A DNA stretch of 64,000 bases from SCBR16-9 sp964537975. Its GTDB lineage: Bacteria > Hydrogenedentota > Hydrogenedentia > Hydrogenedentales > SCBR16-9. Location: positions 62,001 through 126,000 of the forward strand of contig CAZIDP010000006.1 of NCBI GenBank assembly GCA_964537975.1, in the 5' to 3' direction. Below are positions 46,164 through 55,331 of the stretch, piece after piece; positions within the stretch are counted from its first letter, which is position 1, and every line of letters begins with the position of its first letter. Position numbers and translations under genes: made by a program. The notes under the pieces were generated by a model that was not told the origin of the DNA, searched no databases, and worked only from the letters and a program-made list of their open reading frames with translations.

Positions 46164-47423
46164 ATGTATAAAATTCTGATAATACCTGACAACAAGTTAT
46201 GGGTGCTTGGTACTATTTCATACAAAATTAAACAATATAACAAAAGCCTGTCTATAACTGTTTTAGATTTTGAACAGGTAAGATTCTTTATAAAAAATGG
46301 ATATAGCTTTGATCATTTTGATATTATTCATATGTCAACGAATCATGTGTTTTTGGAGTTGTTACAATATTTCAATGGCAAACCTATTGTAACATCTATT
46401 TTTCATTTAGAAAATGACATAGATGAAGTTAAGTATATTATTGCAAACAGTAATGCAATAATGACAGGTGCTATATCTTATCATAAGATATTAGAACAAT
46501 TAAGTGTTATAAATTCACATATTTTCTTGTATAATTTAGGTGTTGATTGTAACATTTTTAAAACTACTTCTATCAATGGCAAATTTTCAATTCGACAAAA
46601 TTTAAAAATTCCAGTTAATGCTATAGTAATCGGTTTTTCTGCAAAAAAATCGAGTAATACAAGCCAACGAAAAGGAGTCGATACGCTTCAGCAAGCTTTG
46701 ATAAAGCTAAAAAATCTCTATCCTGACTTCTATGTGATTATTACTGGCTCTGGTTGGGAAGTCTATGCCAATGCTCTGGAAAACATAGGAATTAATGTTG
46801 TCTATACTGGTTTTTTACTGACAGCCAAGGAAGTAGCAACCATTTACCAGTGTTTAGATTTTTACTGGATAACATCCCGGATTGAAGGTGGTCCTATGAC
46901 CTTACTAGAGGCAATGAGTTGTGGCGTATGCTGTATTACCACACCAGTTGGCATAGTGCCTGAAGTCATACAAGAGGGTGAAAATGGATATGTTGTAGAT
47001 TTTGACGATTCAGATACTTTTGCAGATACTACGTACAATTTAATTCCAGAGATAGAAAAGCGTAATTCAATTGCTTTAAACGCAAGAAATTTTGTTTATA
47101 CGCATCGACAGTGGAAAGATACGTATTCGAATATGACTTCTATGTATGAAGCAGCAATAAATGATTATAATCAAAAGAATACTGAGAACGTAAATGGAAA
47201 TAATACAAATCCTGTAAAGTTTTTAAAATTTAGTTCCTTTTGCACTAAAGCTTTTGGAGCCAGCAATTATGGAGTTTTTTGCAATTCAACGAATAAACCA
47301 TTTACCGCTTGGTGTCATGTCATATTAGGGTTGTTTTTGGCTCCTCACCACAAGTCTATGTGGAAAAATCTTTATTTGATATTACCAAAATCAGTCAAAC
47401 ACCTGATAAAGGGAATAAAGTAA
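46164..47423 (+). CDS. Glycosyltransferase family 4 (AT-rich island)
   Basis: The 419-residue protein is another family 4 GT-B enzyme. The donor domain carries AKKSSNTSQRKGVDTLQQALIKL and YVIITGSGWEVY. The sugar-nucleotide site is in RIEGGPMTLLEAMSCGVCCITTPVG, with the E-x7-E spacing kept. The last 70 residues (after the family core) end in a PKSVKHLIKGIK tail that could touch the membrane. AAGGATCGCA precedes the ATG. It follows the first GT4 gene by 73 bases and has the same AT-rich composition. Confidence 0.9.
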   Translation: MYKILIIPDNKLWVLGTISYKIKQYNKSLSITVLDFEQVRFFIKNGYSFDHFDIIHMSTNHVFLELLQYFNGKPIVTSIFHLENDIDEVKYIIANSNAIMTGAISYHKILEQLSVINSHIFLYNLGVDCNIFKTTSINGKFSIRQNLKIPVNAIVIGFSAKKSSNTSQRKGVDTLQQALIKLKNLYPDFYVIITGSGWEVYANALENIGINVVYTGFLLTAKEVATIYQCLDFYWITSRIEGGPMTLLEAMSCGVCCITTPVGIVPEVIQEGENGYVVDFDDSDTFADTTYNLIPEIEKRNSIALNARNFVYTHRQWKDTYSNMTSMYEAAINDYNQKNTENVNGNNTNPVKFLKFSSFCTKAFGASNYGVFCNSTNKPFTAWCHVILGLFLAPHHKSMWKNLYLILPKSVKHLIKGIK

Positions 47424-47495
47424 AGCTAACTTTGTTGATCCGTCAAAATGTTACACACCTGTTACATGTAATAATTGGTTAATCACTTCCAGTAT

Positions 47496-47524
47496 TTGCA
47501 ATTTTGTACAATATTGGGTAGTAT
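47496..47524 (+). promoter_or_regulatory. Candidate promoter of the second ABC exporter operon
   Basis: TTGCAA (47496-47501), 17 bases, then TAGTAT (47519-47524), about 87 bases before the permease start codon, in the gap where the base composition changes. Confidence 0.4.
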
Positions 47525-47610
47525 TGTCCATGAATGTAGGTGTTGGTGCAGGTGGGTGCGTTGGGGTATTATGCATACAAATTATATTTTTTCTGGAGGA
47601 CCACATCCCG

Positions 47611-48474
47611 GTGGGATTTAAAAAATTATTTAATGGTACTGGAATTGATGCCGGGCCACCAACCGTTATCATTGAGTCGAGCGGTGGCTGGCGCATGTTC
47701 GATTTTCGCGAGATATATGAGTACCGCGATCTCTTTCTGTTTTTGGTCTATAAAGCCATTCGCACACGTTACGCCCAGTCAGCTCTCGGTGTGTCTTGGG
47801 CAATCATTCAACCATTTTTTACGATGGTCGTGTTTACAATAATATTTGGTTACCTTGTGAAGGTGGAGTCCGATGGCATTCCCTATGCCATTTTCAGCTT
47901 TATGGCGATGGTGCCCTGGACATATTTTCAGGAGTCACTCACGCAATCGGTATCGTCCCTGATTTCAGAGCAGAACATGGTATCCAAGATATATTTCCCC
48001 CGAGTGGTACTGCCCCTGACCAGTATATTGGCCCGGTTTATCGACTTTCTCATTGCCAGTGTTTTACTCGCGGGCATGCTCGCCTGGTATGGCATGGTAC
48101 CCAATATCGGCATTTTAATGCTGCCCGTGTTGATCCTCATGATTATGCTGACCGCCTCAGGTTTGGGCATGTTTCTTGGGGCAATGGCTGTGCAATACCG
48201 AGATATCAACTACGGTATGAGTTTTGCCACGCGGTTACTCATGTATGCCGCGCCGGTGGTATACCCGGCTAGTCTCGTGCCCGATCAATACCGAATCTGG
48301 TATGGACTCAACCCGATGGTTGGTGTGATAGAAGGCTTTCGTTCGGCACTGGCCGGAGCGAATCCCATGCCGTGGGACCTCATAATCCCGGGCATGATTG
48401 TTTCTGTTGTTGTGTTCTTTATTGGCGGACTCTATTTCCGACGTAAGGAAAGGGTGTTTGCGGATGTCGCATAA
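47611..48474 (+). CDS. Polysaccharide ABC exporter permease (Wzm type), second system
   Basis: The 287-residue inner-membrane protein is an ABC-2 permease of the O-antigen exporter kind. It has the IIESSGGWRMFDFREIYEYRDL start, LVYKAIRTRYAQSALGVSWAIIQP, and six membrane helices with MVSKIYFPRVVLPLTSI between them. GTG at 47611 is the likely start: GGAGG (47595-47599) is 11 bases before it and it yields the N-terminus usual for the family. A longer frame from 47524 adds a glycine-rich stretch with no match. Its composition is more balanced (near 50 percent GC) than that of its AT-rich neighbours. The ATPase gene follows 67 bases later. Confidence 0.92.
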   Translation: MGFKKLFNGTGIDAGPPTVIIESSGGWRMFDFREIYEYRDLFLFLVYKAIRTRYAQSALGVSWAIIQPFFTMVVFTIIFGYLVKVESDGIPYAIFSFMAMVPWTYFQESLTQSVSSLISEQNMVSKIYFPRVVLPLTSILARFIDFLIASVLLAGMLAWYGMVPNIGILMLPVLILMIMLTASGLGMFLGAMAVQYRDINYGMSFATRLLMYAAPVVYPASLVPDQYRIWYGLNPMVGVIEGFRSALAGANPMPWDLIIPGMIVSVVVFFIGGLYFRRKERVFADVA

Positions 48475-48541
48475 ATAATCGACACTATTTGAGTTTTTAA
48501 TTTTTGATTGATTGTATTCGGAGTTAAGCATAGAAAACAAT

Positions 48542-49831
48542 ATGAGCAATAACGATACCATAATTACCGTTGACAATTTGAGTAAGGCTTATCAGCTTGG
48601 GAAACAAGAACGCAATGATACCTTTTTTGCTACCATGGCGAACATGGTAAAAGCGCCCCTGCGCAATTTGCAACGACTACACCGATTAAATACATTTAAC
48701 CTCAAGGAAGCCGAAGCGGTGGATACTGACGACATCCTTTGGGCGTTGAAAGATGTCTCCTTTGAAGTAAAGCGCGGGGAGTGTCTGGGCATTATCGGAC
48801 GCAATGGCGCAGGTAAATCTACCTTGCTCAAAATTCTGTCTCGTATTGCGGAACCGACCCGCGGACGCATCGTGATGAAGGGCAGGGTTTCCGCCCTGCT
48901 CGAAGTCGGCACCGGTTTTCATCCGGAGCTTACGGGACGAGAAAATGTATACCTCAATGGCACGATCCTTGGCATGAAAAAGGCTGAAATAAGCAAAAAA
49001 TTTGATGAAATCGTCGATTTTTCCGGGGTAGAAAAATTTCTGGACACCCCGGTCAAACGTTATTCCTCTGGCATGCGTGTGCGCCTGGCCTTTGCCGTCG
49101 CTGCCCATCTTGAACCTGAAATACTCATAGTAGACGAAGTGCTTGCTGTGGGCGATATCGAATTCCAGAAAAAGTGTCTCGGCAAAATGCAGGATGTTGC
49201 CAGTGGGGAAGGCCGCACCGTCCTGTTTGTGAGCCACAACATGAATGCTGTAAGGGCATTATGTATGAAAGGAATTCTAATTGAAAATGGTTTACTAATT
49301 AATTCGGCTGAGGTAAACAAGGTTATTTCGGATTATGTCGCAAACAGCAGACAAATTCTAATAACCGATATTGCAACAAGGCCAGGGAATGGAAGAGTGC
49401 GTGTAAAAAATGCACAAATGCTGGATTATAATAATAATATAATAAATGAATTAAAATTTGGTTCTCCATTTCAACTTAAAATTGAGTTCAGTGTTGAGGA
49501 AAGTGGAGCACCTTTAACAATTGGAGTAAATATTTTTTCAGATGATGGAACAAGGATTATAAATACTCAAAATAGAGATTGTGAGTTGATTATAAGGCCT
49601 GAAAGCAATCATTTCAGTGTGTTACTTGATTTTCCTATAAACCCACTTCCGCCGGGTTCTTATCATATCGAGATTGGAATTATTGCCGAATCATTAATTG
49701 ATAAATGTGAATGCGCATATCTATTTAAAGTTGTTGAATTGACAGATACATATAAATTGTTGAATTCTGATAGACCAAAATCTTCAGTAATATTAAATTC
49801 TATTAAATGGACTTTGCATAATGATGAATAG
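48542..49831 (+). CDS. Polysaccharide ABC exporter ATPase (Wzt type) with C-terminal glycan-binding domain
   Basis: The 429-residue protein has an ABC ATPase (Walker A GRNGAGKS at 86-93, signature YSSGMRVRLAF, Walker B ILIVDE, switch His in VSHNMNAV) and a C-terminal domain (about 255-429) with the beta-sandwich pattern of Wzt_C, which binds the end of the finished glycan. The DNA changes abruptly near base 49255, at about residue 238: before it the sequence is rather GC-rich, after it very AT-rich. This is just where the tail module begins, pointing to recombination. The ATG at 48542 fits the family start; an upstream TTG is less likely. It overlaps the pyruvyltransferase gene by 11 bases. 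Confidence 0.93.
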   Translation: MSNNDTIITVDNLSKAYQLGKQERNDTFFATMANMVKAPLRNLQRLHRLNTFNLKEAEAVDTDDILWALKDVSFEVKRGECLGIIGRNGAGKSTLLKILSRIAEPTRGRIVMKGRVSALLEVGTGFHPELTGRENVYLNGTILGMKKAEISKKFDEIVDFSGVEKFLDTPVKRYSSGMRVRLAFAVAAHLEPEILIVDEVLAVGDIEFQKKCLGKMQDVASGEGRTVLFVSHNMNAVRALCMKGILIENGLLINSAEVNKVISDYVANSRQILITDIATRPGNGRVRVKNAQMLDYNNNIINELKFGSPFQLKIEFSVEESGAPLTIGVNIFSDDGTRIINTQNRDCELIIRPESNHFSVLLDFPINPLPPGSYHIEIGIIAESLIDKCECAYLFKVVELTDTYKLLNSDRPKSSVILNSIKWTLHNDE

Positions 49832-50894
49832 ATCAATAGTGATAATCGGACCTTATCTTATTCACAATTTCGGAGATGATTTAATTGGTGCTATTATAGC
49901 AAAGTTTTATTTGCAGAATAATTGTAGTGTATACATTCCAAATTTAGGCAAATCTAATTGTGAGTGGCTGGGGATAACACATTATTCTACCATCAAAAAA
50001 TTACTAAAATCACATAAAATTGATGGAGTGATAATTGGTGGTGGTGGTATACTTGGTAACTCTGGAAATAAATCACATAATTTATATTTTTTACGCAGTT
50101 TTAAAGCTGCATTATATTCATTTTATAAAAAAATACCTTGTGTTATATTGGGAGTTGGTGCTGGACCTATTAATACTAAAATGGGAAGTATTCTAGTTAA
50201 ATATACATCAAAAGCTACTAAGCAAATTTACGTTCGTGACATCGAATCATTTACATTTCTTCATGAAAAATTACATATCAATTCCAATAAAATAAATATA
50301 GGTGCAGACTTAGCATTATTATGGCCAGAATACATTAATATGATGAGCAAGCCAACACTGGACAAAAAATATATTGGAATACAATTTGACCCACAGCTGC
50401 TCATGAAAAAAATGGACCCCAAAAAATATAATTTATTCATAAAACAACTAATAAATTTCATTACAGTCAATAAAGAAAATATAGTATTTTTGTCTAATAA
50501 TAAAAACAATTCATACATAACTGAGCTTATTCCAGGTCCAATAAAGATTTTGAATTATAAAAATTTAATAGACTTTTTGCCTATATTTTCAATTTTAAAT
50601 TGTTTAATTTCTACTCATTTGCATATGGCAATAGCTGCTTATGCAGCGAAGGTTCCAACCTATTCATTTTATGTAAATGAAAAGACTTTACGTTTCTATA
50701 AACAAATCGGTCACACTGATAGATGTGTCCCTTTTGAGCATGTAGATGAAAATACTATCGGTAGTTTTGGAATTAATGTTGAAAATTCAGATTGGAATTC
50801 GAATGATGAAATTATCCTACAGTCTTTAAAAGAAAAAGCTAATTCAAGTTTAATTGATTCATTTAAAGTTATTTGTTCTATGGAATTAAATTGA
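49821..50894 (+). CDS. Polysaccharide pyruvyl transferase family protein
   Basis: The 357-residue protein matches the polysaccharide pyruvyl transferase (CsaB/WcaK-like) family. It has an N-terminal IGPYLIHNFGDDLI, the Gly-rich VIIGGGGILGNSG loop, the VRDIES segment and the late STHLHMAIAAYAAKVP block that holds conserved His. Members move a pyruvyl ketal from PEP onto a hexose of a surface polymer, though some act in related reactions. The gene is AT-rich, starts inside the end of the Wzt gene (ATG 49821 or 49824) and is separated by one base from the next glycosyltransferase. Confidence 0.88.
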   Translation: MMNRSIVIIGPYLIHNFGDDLIGAIIAKFYLQNNCSVYIPNLGKSNCEWLGITHYSTIKKLLKSHKIDGVIIGGGGILGNSGNKSHNLYFLRSFKAALYSFYKKIPCVILGVGAGPINTKMGSILVKYTSKATKQIYVRDIESFTFLHEKLHINSNKINIGADLALLWPEYINMMSKPTLDKKYIGIQFDPQLLMKKMDPKKYNLFIKQLINFITVNKENIVFLSNNKNNSYITELIPGPIKILNYKNLIDFLPIFSILNCLISTHLHMAIAAYAAKVPTYSFYVNEKTLRFYKQIGHTDRCVPFEHVDENTIGSFGINVENSDWNSNDEIILQSLKEKANSSLIDSFKVICSMELN

Positions 50895-50895
50895 G

Positions 50896-52017
50896 ATGAG
50901 TAGAATTTTAATTGTAAAAAATTCTAAATCACCAATTTCAGAAACATTTGTAAATGCACAAATTGAAAATTTGGTTGGTGATATCTACATTGTTTACGGG
51001 ATGTATCGGAAAAATTCAAGGCCGCAATTCCAAAATGGAAAAAATCCAGATAATTTATTATCACGATATTTTTTTCGAATAAAGAATATAATTAAGTTTA
51101 AAAAAAAATATGAATATTATTCACAGAGTTTACTTGCAAAATATCTAATAATAAATAAAATTGACATTGTAATTGCTCAATTTGGTGTAAATGGTGTAGC
51201 GGTTAAGGATGTATGTGATACTTTAAAAATCCCATTAGTAGTTTTTTTTAGAGGTTACGATGTGGGGAAAAAAAATATCATTTCTGATTATTTAGATGAG
51301 TATAAAGATTTATTTGTCAAGTCATCACGATTAATTTCTGTTTCAGATTCTATAAAAAAAATATTATTATCACTAGGAGCATCGCCTGAAAAAATAGATA
51401 CTATACCTTCTGGAGTCGATTGTAACAAATTTTTACCAGGTGACATATTAAAATCAAATCCACACTTTTTGCATGTTGGTAGATTAGTTGAAAAAAAGGC
51501 GCCTCATCTATTGATCATGTCATTTTATATGGCAACATTGATTGATCCTAATATTAAATTAACAATTATCGGTGATGGACCTTTATATGGTGTATGCAAA
51601 GATTTGATAAATGTTTACAAATTAAATGATAATGTAAAAATGCTTGGTGAAAAAAGCCATGATTTTATTTTGCAAAAAATGAAAGAATGCAGAGCTTTAA
51701 TTCAGCATTCTATTACTTCGTTTGATGGTGATATTGAAGGAACACCAAATTCGATAAAGGAGGCATCAGCTTCAGGGTTGCCAATAATCTCTACGAAGCA
51801 TAGTGGTATCCCAGAATTAGTATTAGATGGTTTAACTGGATTTTTAGTTGAGGAACGTGATATATCTACTATGGCAGAAAAAATAGTACTTCTTTCAAAA
51901 GATATAGAACTAGCTAGCAAGTTAGGCATTGCTGGTAGAGAACATATGAAACAATATTACTCAATGGACAAAACTATGAATAAAATAAATGAGATTGTAA
52001 AATCGCTAATAGAATAA
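50896..52017 (+). CDS. Glycosyltransferase family 4 (AT-rich island)
   Basis: The 373-residue protein is a family 4 GT-B enzyme: FFRGYDVG in the acceptor domain, then the donor domain with FLHVGRLVEKKAPHLLI, LTIIGDGPLYG and the EX7E region EGTPNSIKEASASGLPIISTKHSG. This pattern is usual for WcaL/ExoL-like enzymes of colanic acid-type pathways. AT-rich codon use continues here. The ATG at 50896 is one base after the stop of the pyruvyltransferase gene, so the two are co-translated. The sugar is unknown. Confidence 0.9.
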   Translation: MSRILIVKNSKSPISETFVNAQIENLVGDIYIVYGMYRKNSRPQFQNGKNPDNLLSRYFFRIKNIIKFKKKYEYYSQSLLAKYLIINKIDIVIAQFGVNGVAVKDVCDTLKIPLVVFFRGYDVGKKNIISDYLDEYKDLFVKSSRLISVSDSIKKILLSLGASPEKIDTIPSGVDCNKFLPGDILKSNPHFLHVGRLVEKKAPHLLIMSFYMATLIDPNIKLTIIGDGPLYGVCKDLINVYKLNDNVKMLGEKSHDFILQKMKECRALIQHSITSFDGDIEGTPNSIKEASASGLPIISTKHSGIPELVLDGLTGFLVEERDISTMAEKIVLLSKDIELASKLGIAGREHMKQYYSMDKTMNKINEIVKSLIE

Positions 52018-52105
52018 AATCAAGTCTTTAATAATCCTTATTTTTTGCATTCAGTTAGGAAAATATTTTTTCCAATATCATATAAATGATTTTCATAGTT
52101 TTAGT

Positions 52106-52537
52106 TTGCATGAGACAATTGAAATTTTTAATTGTAGTAGTGTTTCATATTACTTAGTTTTTAGCTCTCTGAATAATCCTGTTGCGATAAGAAGAGTACA
52201 TGGAGATAACCGGATTATTCCTAATCAAAATGTACATTCAAGTTATGAATATCTGGCGCGTCGTGAGTTATTGCGCTGGTTGCCTGCACCATACAGGACC
52301 AAAGACCGGGTGATACAAATTTCCGGTTCACTACTTACCATATGGCGGCGTGAATTAATGCCTGGTTTACCATTAGTACAGCGTAACTTGCGCTATGTCA
52401 TATTAATTTGCAGTTTGTTAATAGAGTTCCCTGTTTTAGCAAAGGATAGATATTTTCGACATTGTATCAAAGAAGCAACGGGATTGTTGTGCCTCAGAAA
52501 TTTACTTAAAGGCAAAGGCGCTGTATCCATATGGTGA
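52106..52537 (+). pseudogene. C-terminal remnant of a family-2 glycosyltransferase
   Basis: The open frame of 143 residues looks like the last third of a GT2 enzyme: SVSYYLVFSSLNNPVAIRRVHGDNR resembles the conserved strand-plus-RxHG region that follows the ED motif, and a helical tail follows. The nucleotide-binding and DxD parts are absent, and no matching sequence is seen in the 90 bases upstream, so it is probably a 5'-truncated remnant. Composition changes from AT-rich at 52.1 kb to balanced after about 52.25 kb. It overlaps the intact GT2 gene by seven bases. Confidence 0.55.
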
Positions 52538-53565
52538 CAGAAGAAATGAATAGCGAGCAACCACTGGTAAGTGTCATCATACCTACTTATAATCGTGCAG
52601 ATTTACTATCTGAAACATTACATTCAGTTCAAGCGCAGACCTATACCAATTGGGAAGCCATCGTTGTAGATGACGGTTCAACAGACAATACTGAAAAACT
52701 TGATGCATCATACAGCGCTAAGGACGAACGAATTCGCTTTTTTAAACGTCAGGGTGAAATAAAGGGGGCTAATGTCTGCCGTAACCAAGGAATGAAAGCT
52801 TCCAGAGGCGATTTAATTTTATTTCTGGATTCTGATGATCTCTTAGCACCATGTTGCCTTACTAATCGCATAGAGATTCTAAAAAGAAACCCCGATATCG
52901 GAGCTGTATTTGCGCCTGCATTTATTTTTGAGGACAATGTAGCAATTACAACAGGTATCTTTGGTAAAAATATTGGCGCAGGAGATTTAGATTCTTTGCT
53001 TGTGATGCGATTTCCTTTTCAGACGTCATCACCATTATGGCGTAAATCAGCACTGAGTTCTATTGGTAATTGGGATGAAACTTTGCCAAGCTGGCAGGAT
53101 GTGGATTATTTTTTTAGAATGCTCGTTTCAGGTATTTGGTACCAGAAATTATGTGAACCTGATTTTTTTTTTCGTAGTAAAATACAAAATGTAGACAGTT
53201 ATGAAAAGACCAGCATAAATCAATTTCTGGAAAACACACATTTATGGGCTGCAGAAAAGTTATTTAAATCTATGTCTACTGCATTACAAGCTAAAGATTG
53301 GCTGACATGGCAAAGAGCCCACTATATTGCTGGTTTTTACTTATTAATCGCTGAGTGCTGGCTACGCAAAAGAGATATTAAAAAAGCTTTAAATATTTGG
53401 AGACAAGCGTACAGGGATGATTTAATTGGTCGTCGTGTCTATTATCAAGGTGTATTTTATATATATCTAAACTATATGGGAATAAATAAAATTCGCTTAT
53501 TTGAAAATAAATATAAGCGATGGAAATGGCATTGGCGTTTGGCAAAAGGAAACATTATGGTATGA
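52531..53565 (+). CDS. Glycosyltransferase family 2
   Basis: The 344-residue protein is a GT-A family 2 enzyme. It begins VSVIIPTYNRADLLSETL, has VVDDGSTDNT and the DxD-type LFLDSDD at about residues 97-103, and the catalytic-base region SWQDVDYFFRM. Roughly 120 further helical residues follow (probably an accessory C-terminal domain). It would add a sugar to the lipid-linked glycan. ATG 52531 or 52546 is the start. Its stop overlaps the next GT2 start by ATGA (53562-53565), so they are coupled. Confidence 0.92.
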   Translation: MVTEEMNSEQPLVSVIIPTYNRADLLSETLHSVQAQTYTNWEAIVVDDGSTDNTEKLDASYSAKDERIRFFKRQGEIKGANVCRNQGMKASRGDLILFLDSDDLLAPCCLTNRIEILKRNPDIGAVFAPAFIFEDNVAITTGIFGKNIGAGDLDSLLVMRFPFQTSSPLWRKSALSSIGNWDETLPSWQDVDYFFRMLVSGIWYQKLCEPDFFFRSKIQNVDSYEKTSINQFLENTHLWAAEKLFKSMSTALQAKDWLTWQRAHYIAGFYLLIAECWLRKRDIKKALNIWRQAYRDDLIGRRVYYQGVFYIYLNYMGINKIRLFENKYKRWKWHWRLAKGNIMV

Positions 53566-54485
53566 GCATTAAACGTCCAGTTATTTCCGTGCTCATGCCT
53601 GTATACAATGCGGAAAAGTATGTGGCTGAAGCGGTAGAGAGCATCCTGAATCAAACCTTTAAGGATTTTGAGTTCATCATTATCAACGATGGTTCGACAG
53701 ATGGTTCTTTAACGATTTTAAAGAAGTATGCTGAACAAGACAAGCGTATTCGCCTTGTCAGTCGTGATAATAAAGGACTAATAGCTACGCTAAATGAAGG
53801 AATTGAATTGGCACACACACCTTATATTGCACGCATGGATGCCGATGATATTAGCTTACCTGAACGGTTTGAAAAACAATACGAATACATGGAAGCACAC
53901 CCTGAATGTGTTGCTTGTGGGACTTCATTTCAATATATTTTACCGGATGGTGAATTAGGGCCAACTTTTACTGTACCTAGTGAGCATCATTTGATTGATG
54001 ATTCATATATGCTTAAATACAAATCGTTTGGACTACTTCATCCTACAGCAATATTGCGAAGACTATCAATGTTGCAGATAAATGGATATAGAAATGAATT
54101 TACATATGCTGAAGACAATGATTTATTTTTGCGATTGGCCGAGATAGGTCAACTTTCAAATATAATAGAAGTTTTATTCAGGTACCGTATCCATCCAGTT
54201 AATACAAAATATACCAAACGTGATATTCAAAGGAAATCTGGAGAGGAAGGTATTTTGCAAGCATGTGAAAGAAGAGGTGTTGACAAACAAATATATATAG
54301 ATATGTTTTCAAAACAAACTGGAGAAACATCAGCAGATGAAAATCCCTATAGCTCAATAGCTTGGATGTGCTTGAAAGTTCGAAACCGTAAAGCAGCAGT
54401 GAAATATGCCATGAGCGCTTTAAAGATACAACCATTCAACAAGGAGTCTTGGCGTGTACTATATTGCGCAGTTCGTGGTTATTAG
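53562..54485 (+). CDS. Glycosyltransferase family 2
   Basis: The 307-residue protein is a GT-A family 2 enzyme: ISVLMPVYNAEKYVAEAVESILNQTF, INDGSTDGS, the DAD metal motif in ARMDADDISLPERF, and the AEDNDLFLRL catalytic region followed by YRIHPVN. It resembles capsule/O-antigen transferases adding Glc, Gal or GlcNAc-type residues. The start at 53562 gives an ATGA overlap with the preceding GT2 gene. The open frame begins 42 bases earlier, but that leader only reads through the previous gene. Confidence 0.92.
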   Translation: MSIKRPVISVLMPVYNAEKYVAEAVESILNQTFKDFEFIIINDGSTDGSLTILKKYAEQDKRIRLVSRDNKGLIATLNEGIELAHTPYIARMDADDISLPERFEKQYEYMEAHPECVACGTSFQYILPDGELGPTFTVPSEHHLIDDSYMLKYKSFGLLHPTAILRRLSMLQINGYRNEFTYAEDNDLFLRLAEIGQLSNIIEVLFRYRIHPVNTKYTKRDIQRKSGEEGILQACERRGVDKQIYIDMFSKQTGETSADENPYSSIAWMCLKVRNRKAAVKYAMSALKIQPFNKESWRVLYCAVRGY

Positions 54486-54497
54486 GATAAATAAATA

Positions 54498-55331
54498 ATG
54501 ATTGCTAAGACATTTGGTATGTTAAATAATAAAAGCAAACAATTATTTAAGGGTATATGTAAAAATACAAATTTTTTATTAGGTTCTATTGTAGAGAGAC
54601 GTAATTTACACAAAGGAAATCAATTTTCCTGGGAACAGATTCCTGTAATAATAAATAATCGAAATCGCTTAACCTATCTAGATTTGTTAGTAAACTGGCT
54701 TCTGGACGCCGGCATGAAAAATATTATTATTCTTGATAATGATTCCACATATCATCCATTGATCGAGTATTATAAATCATTAGAAAAAGTTAATATAAAA
54801 TATTTGCATAACAATTTAGGTTATAAGGCATTATGGAAATCATCAGTCTATCGACAGATACGAAAAAATTTTTATATTTATACAGATTCTGATGTTGTAC
54901 CTGTACAGCAGTGTCCCAAGGACGTTATCGATTTTATGTATCAGACTTTATTGAATAATTCAAAAATAAAACGAATTGGCATGGGCTTGAAATATGATGA
55001 TTTGCCGGAGTTTTATGATGGAAAGGAAGATGTAGTTCTATGGGAAAGTAAATTTTGGAATAAACCAATTAACAGTTATTTGTTTGAGGCGGGCGTGGAC
55101 ACCACATTAGCAATGTATCGACCCATGATTAAACACGGTCAAGGATACTGTGTACGTACTGGCTACCCTTACCTTCTGCATCACATGCCTTGGTATGAAG
55201 ACAGTAATAATCTTTCTGAAGAAAGTAGGTATTACAACGAGCATGTACAACATAATTCAACTTGGTGGAGTGGAAAAAGCAATATAATACGTACTAAAGT
55301 TATAAATCGTATACGAGAAGAAGATGTATGA
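54498..55331 (+). CDS. Glycosyltransferase-like protein (GT-A fold)
   Basis: The 277-residue protein is a small GT-A-like enzyme: PVIINNRNRLTYLDLLVNWL at the start of the core, IIILDNDST, then the metal-binding IYTDSDVVP and the GMGLKYDDLPEF and DTTLAMYRP segments typical of a short family of capsule-cluster transferases. About 40 basic residues precede the core. AGGATAAATAA leads into the ATG. It overlaps the polymerase-like gene by four bases (ATGA, 55328-55331). The sequence is again AT-rich, unlike the following gene. Confidence 0.8.
   Translation: MIAKTFGMLNNKSKQLFKGICKNTNFLLGSIVERRNLHKGNQFSWEQIPVIINNRNRLTYLDLLVNWLLDAGMKNIIILDNDSTYHPLIEYYKSLEKVNIKYLHNNLGYKALWKSSVYRQIRKNFYIYTDSDVVPVQQCPKDVIDFMYQTLLNNSKIKRIGMGLKYDDLPEFYDGKEDVVLWESKFWNKPINSYLFEAGVDTTLAMYRPMIKHGQGYCVRTGYPYLLHHMPWYEDSNNLSEESRYYNEHVQHNSTWWSGKSNIIRTKVINRIREEDV

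Noticed and set aside
47461..47475. Short palindrome TTACATGTAA before the second exporter
   Set aside because: Only 10 bp in AT-rich DNA; expected by chance.
47796..48272. 158-codon frame inside the second permease gene
   Set aside because: Alternative frame of a clear ABC permease with no motif of its own.
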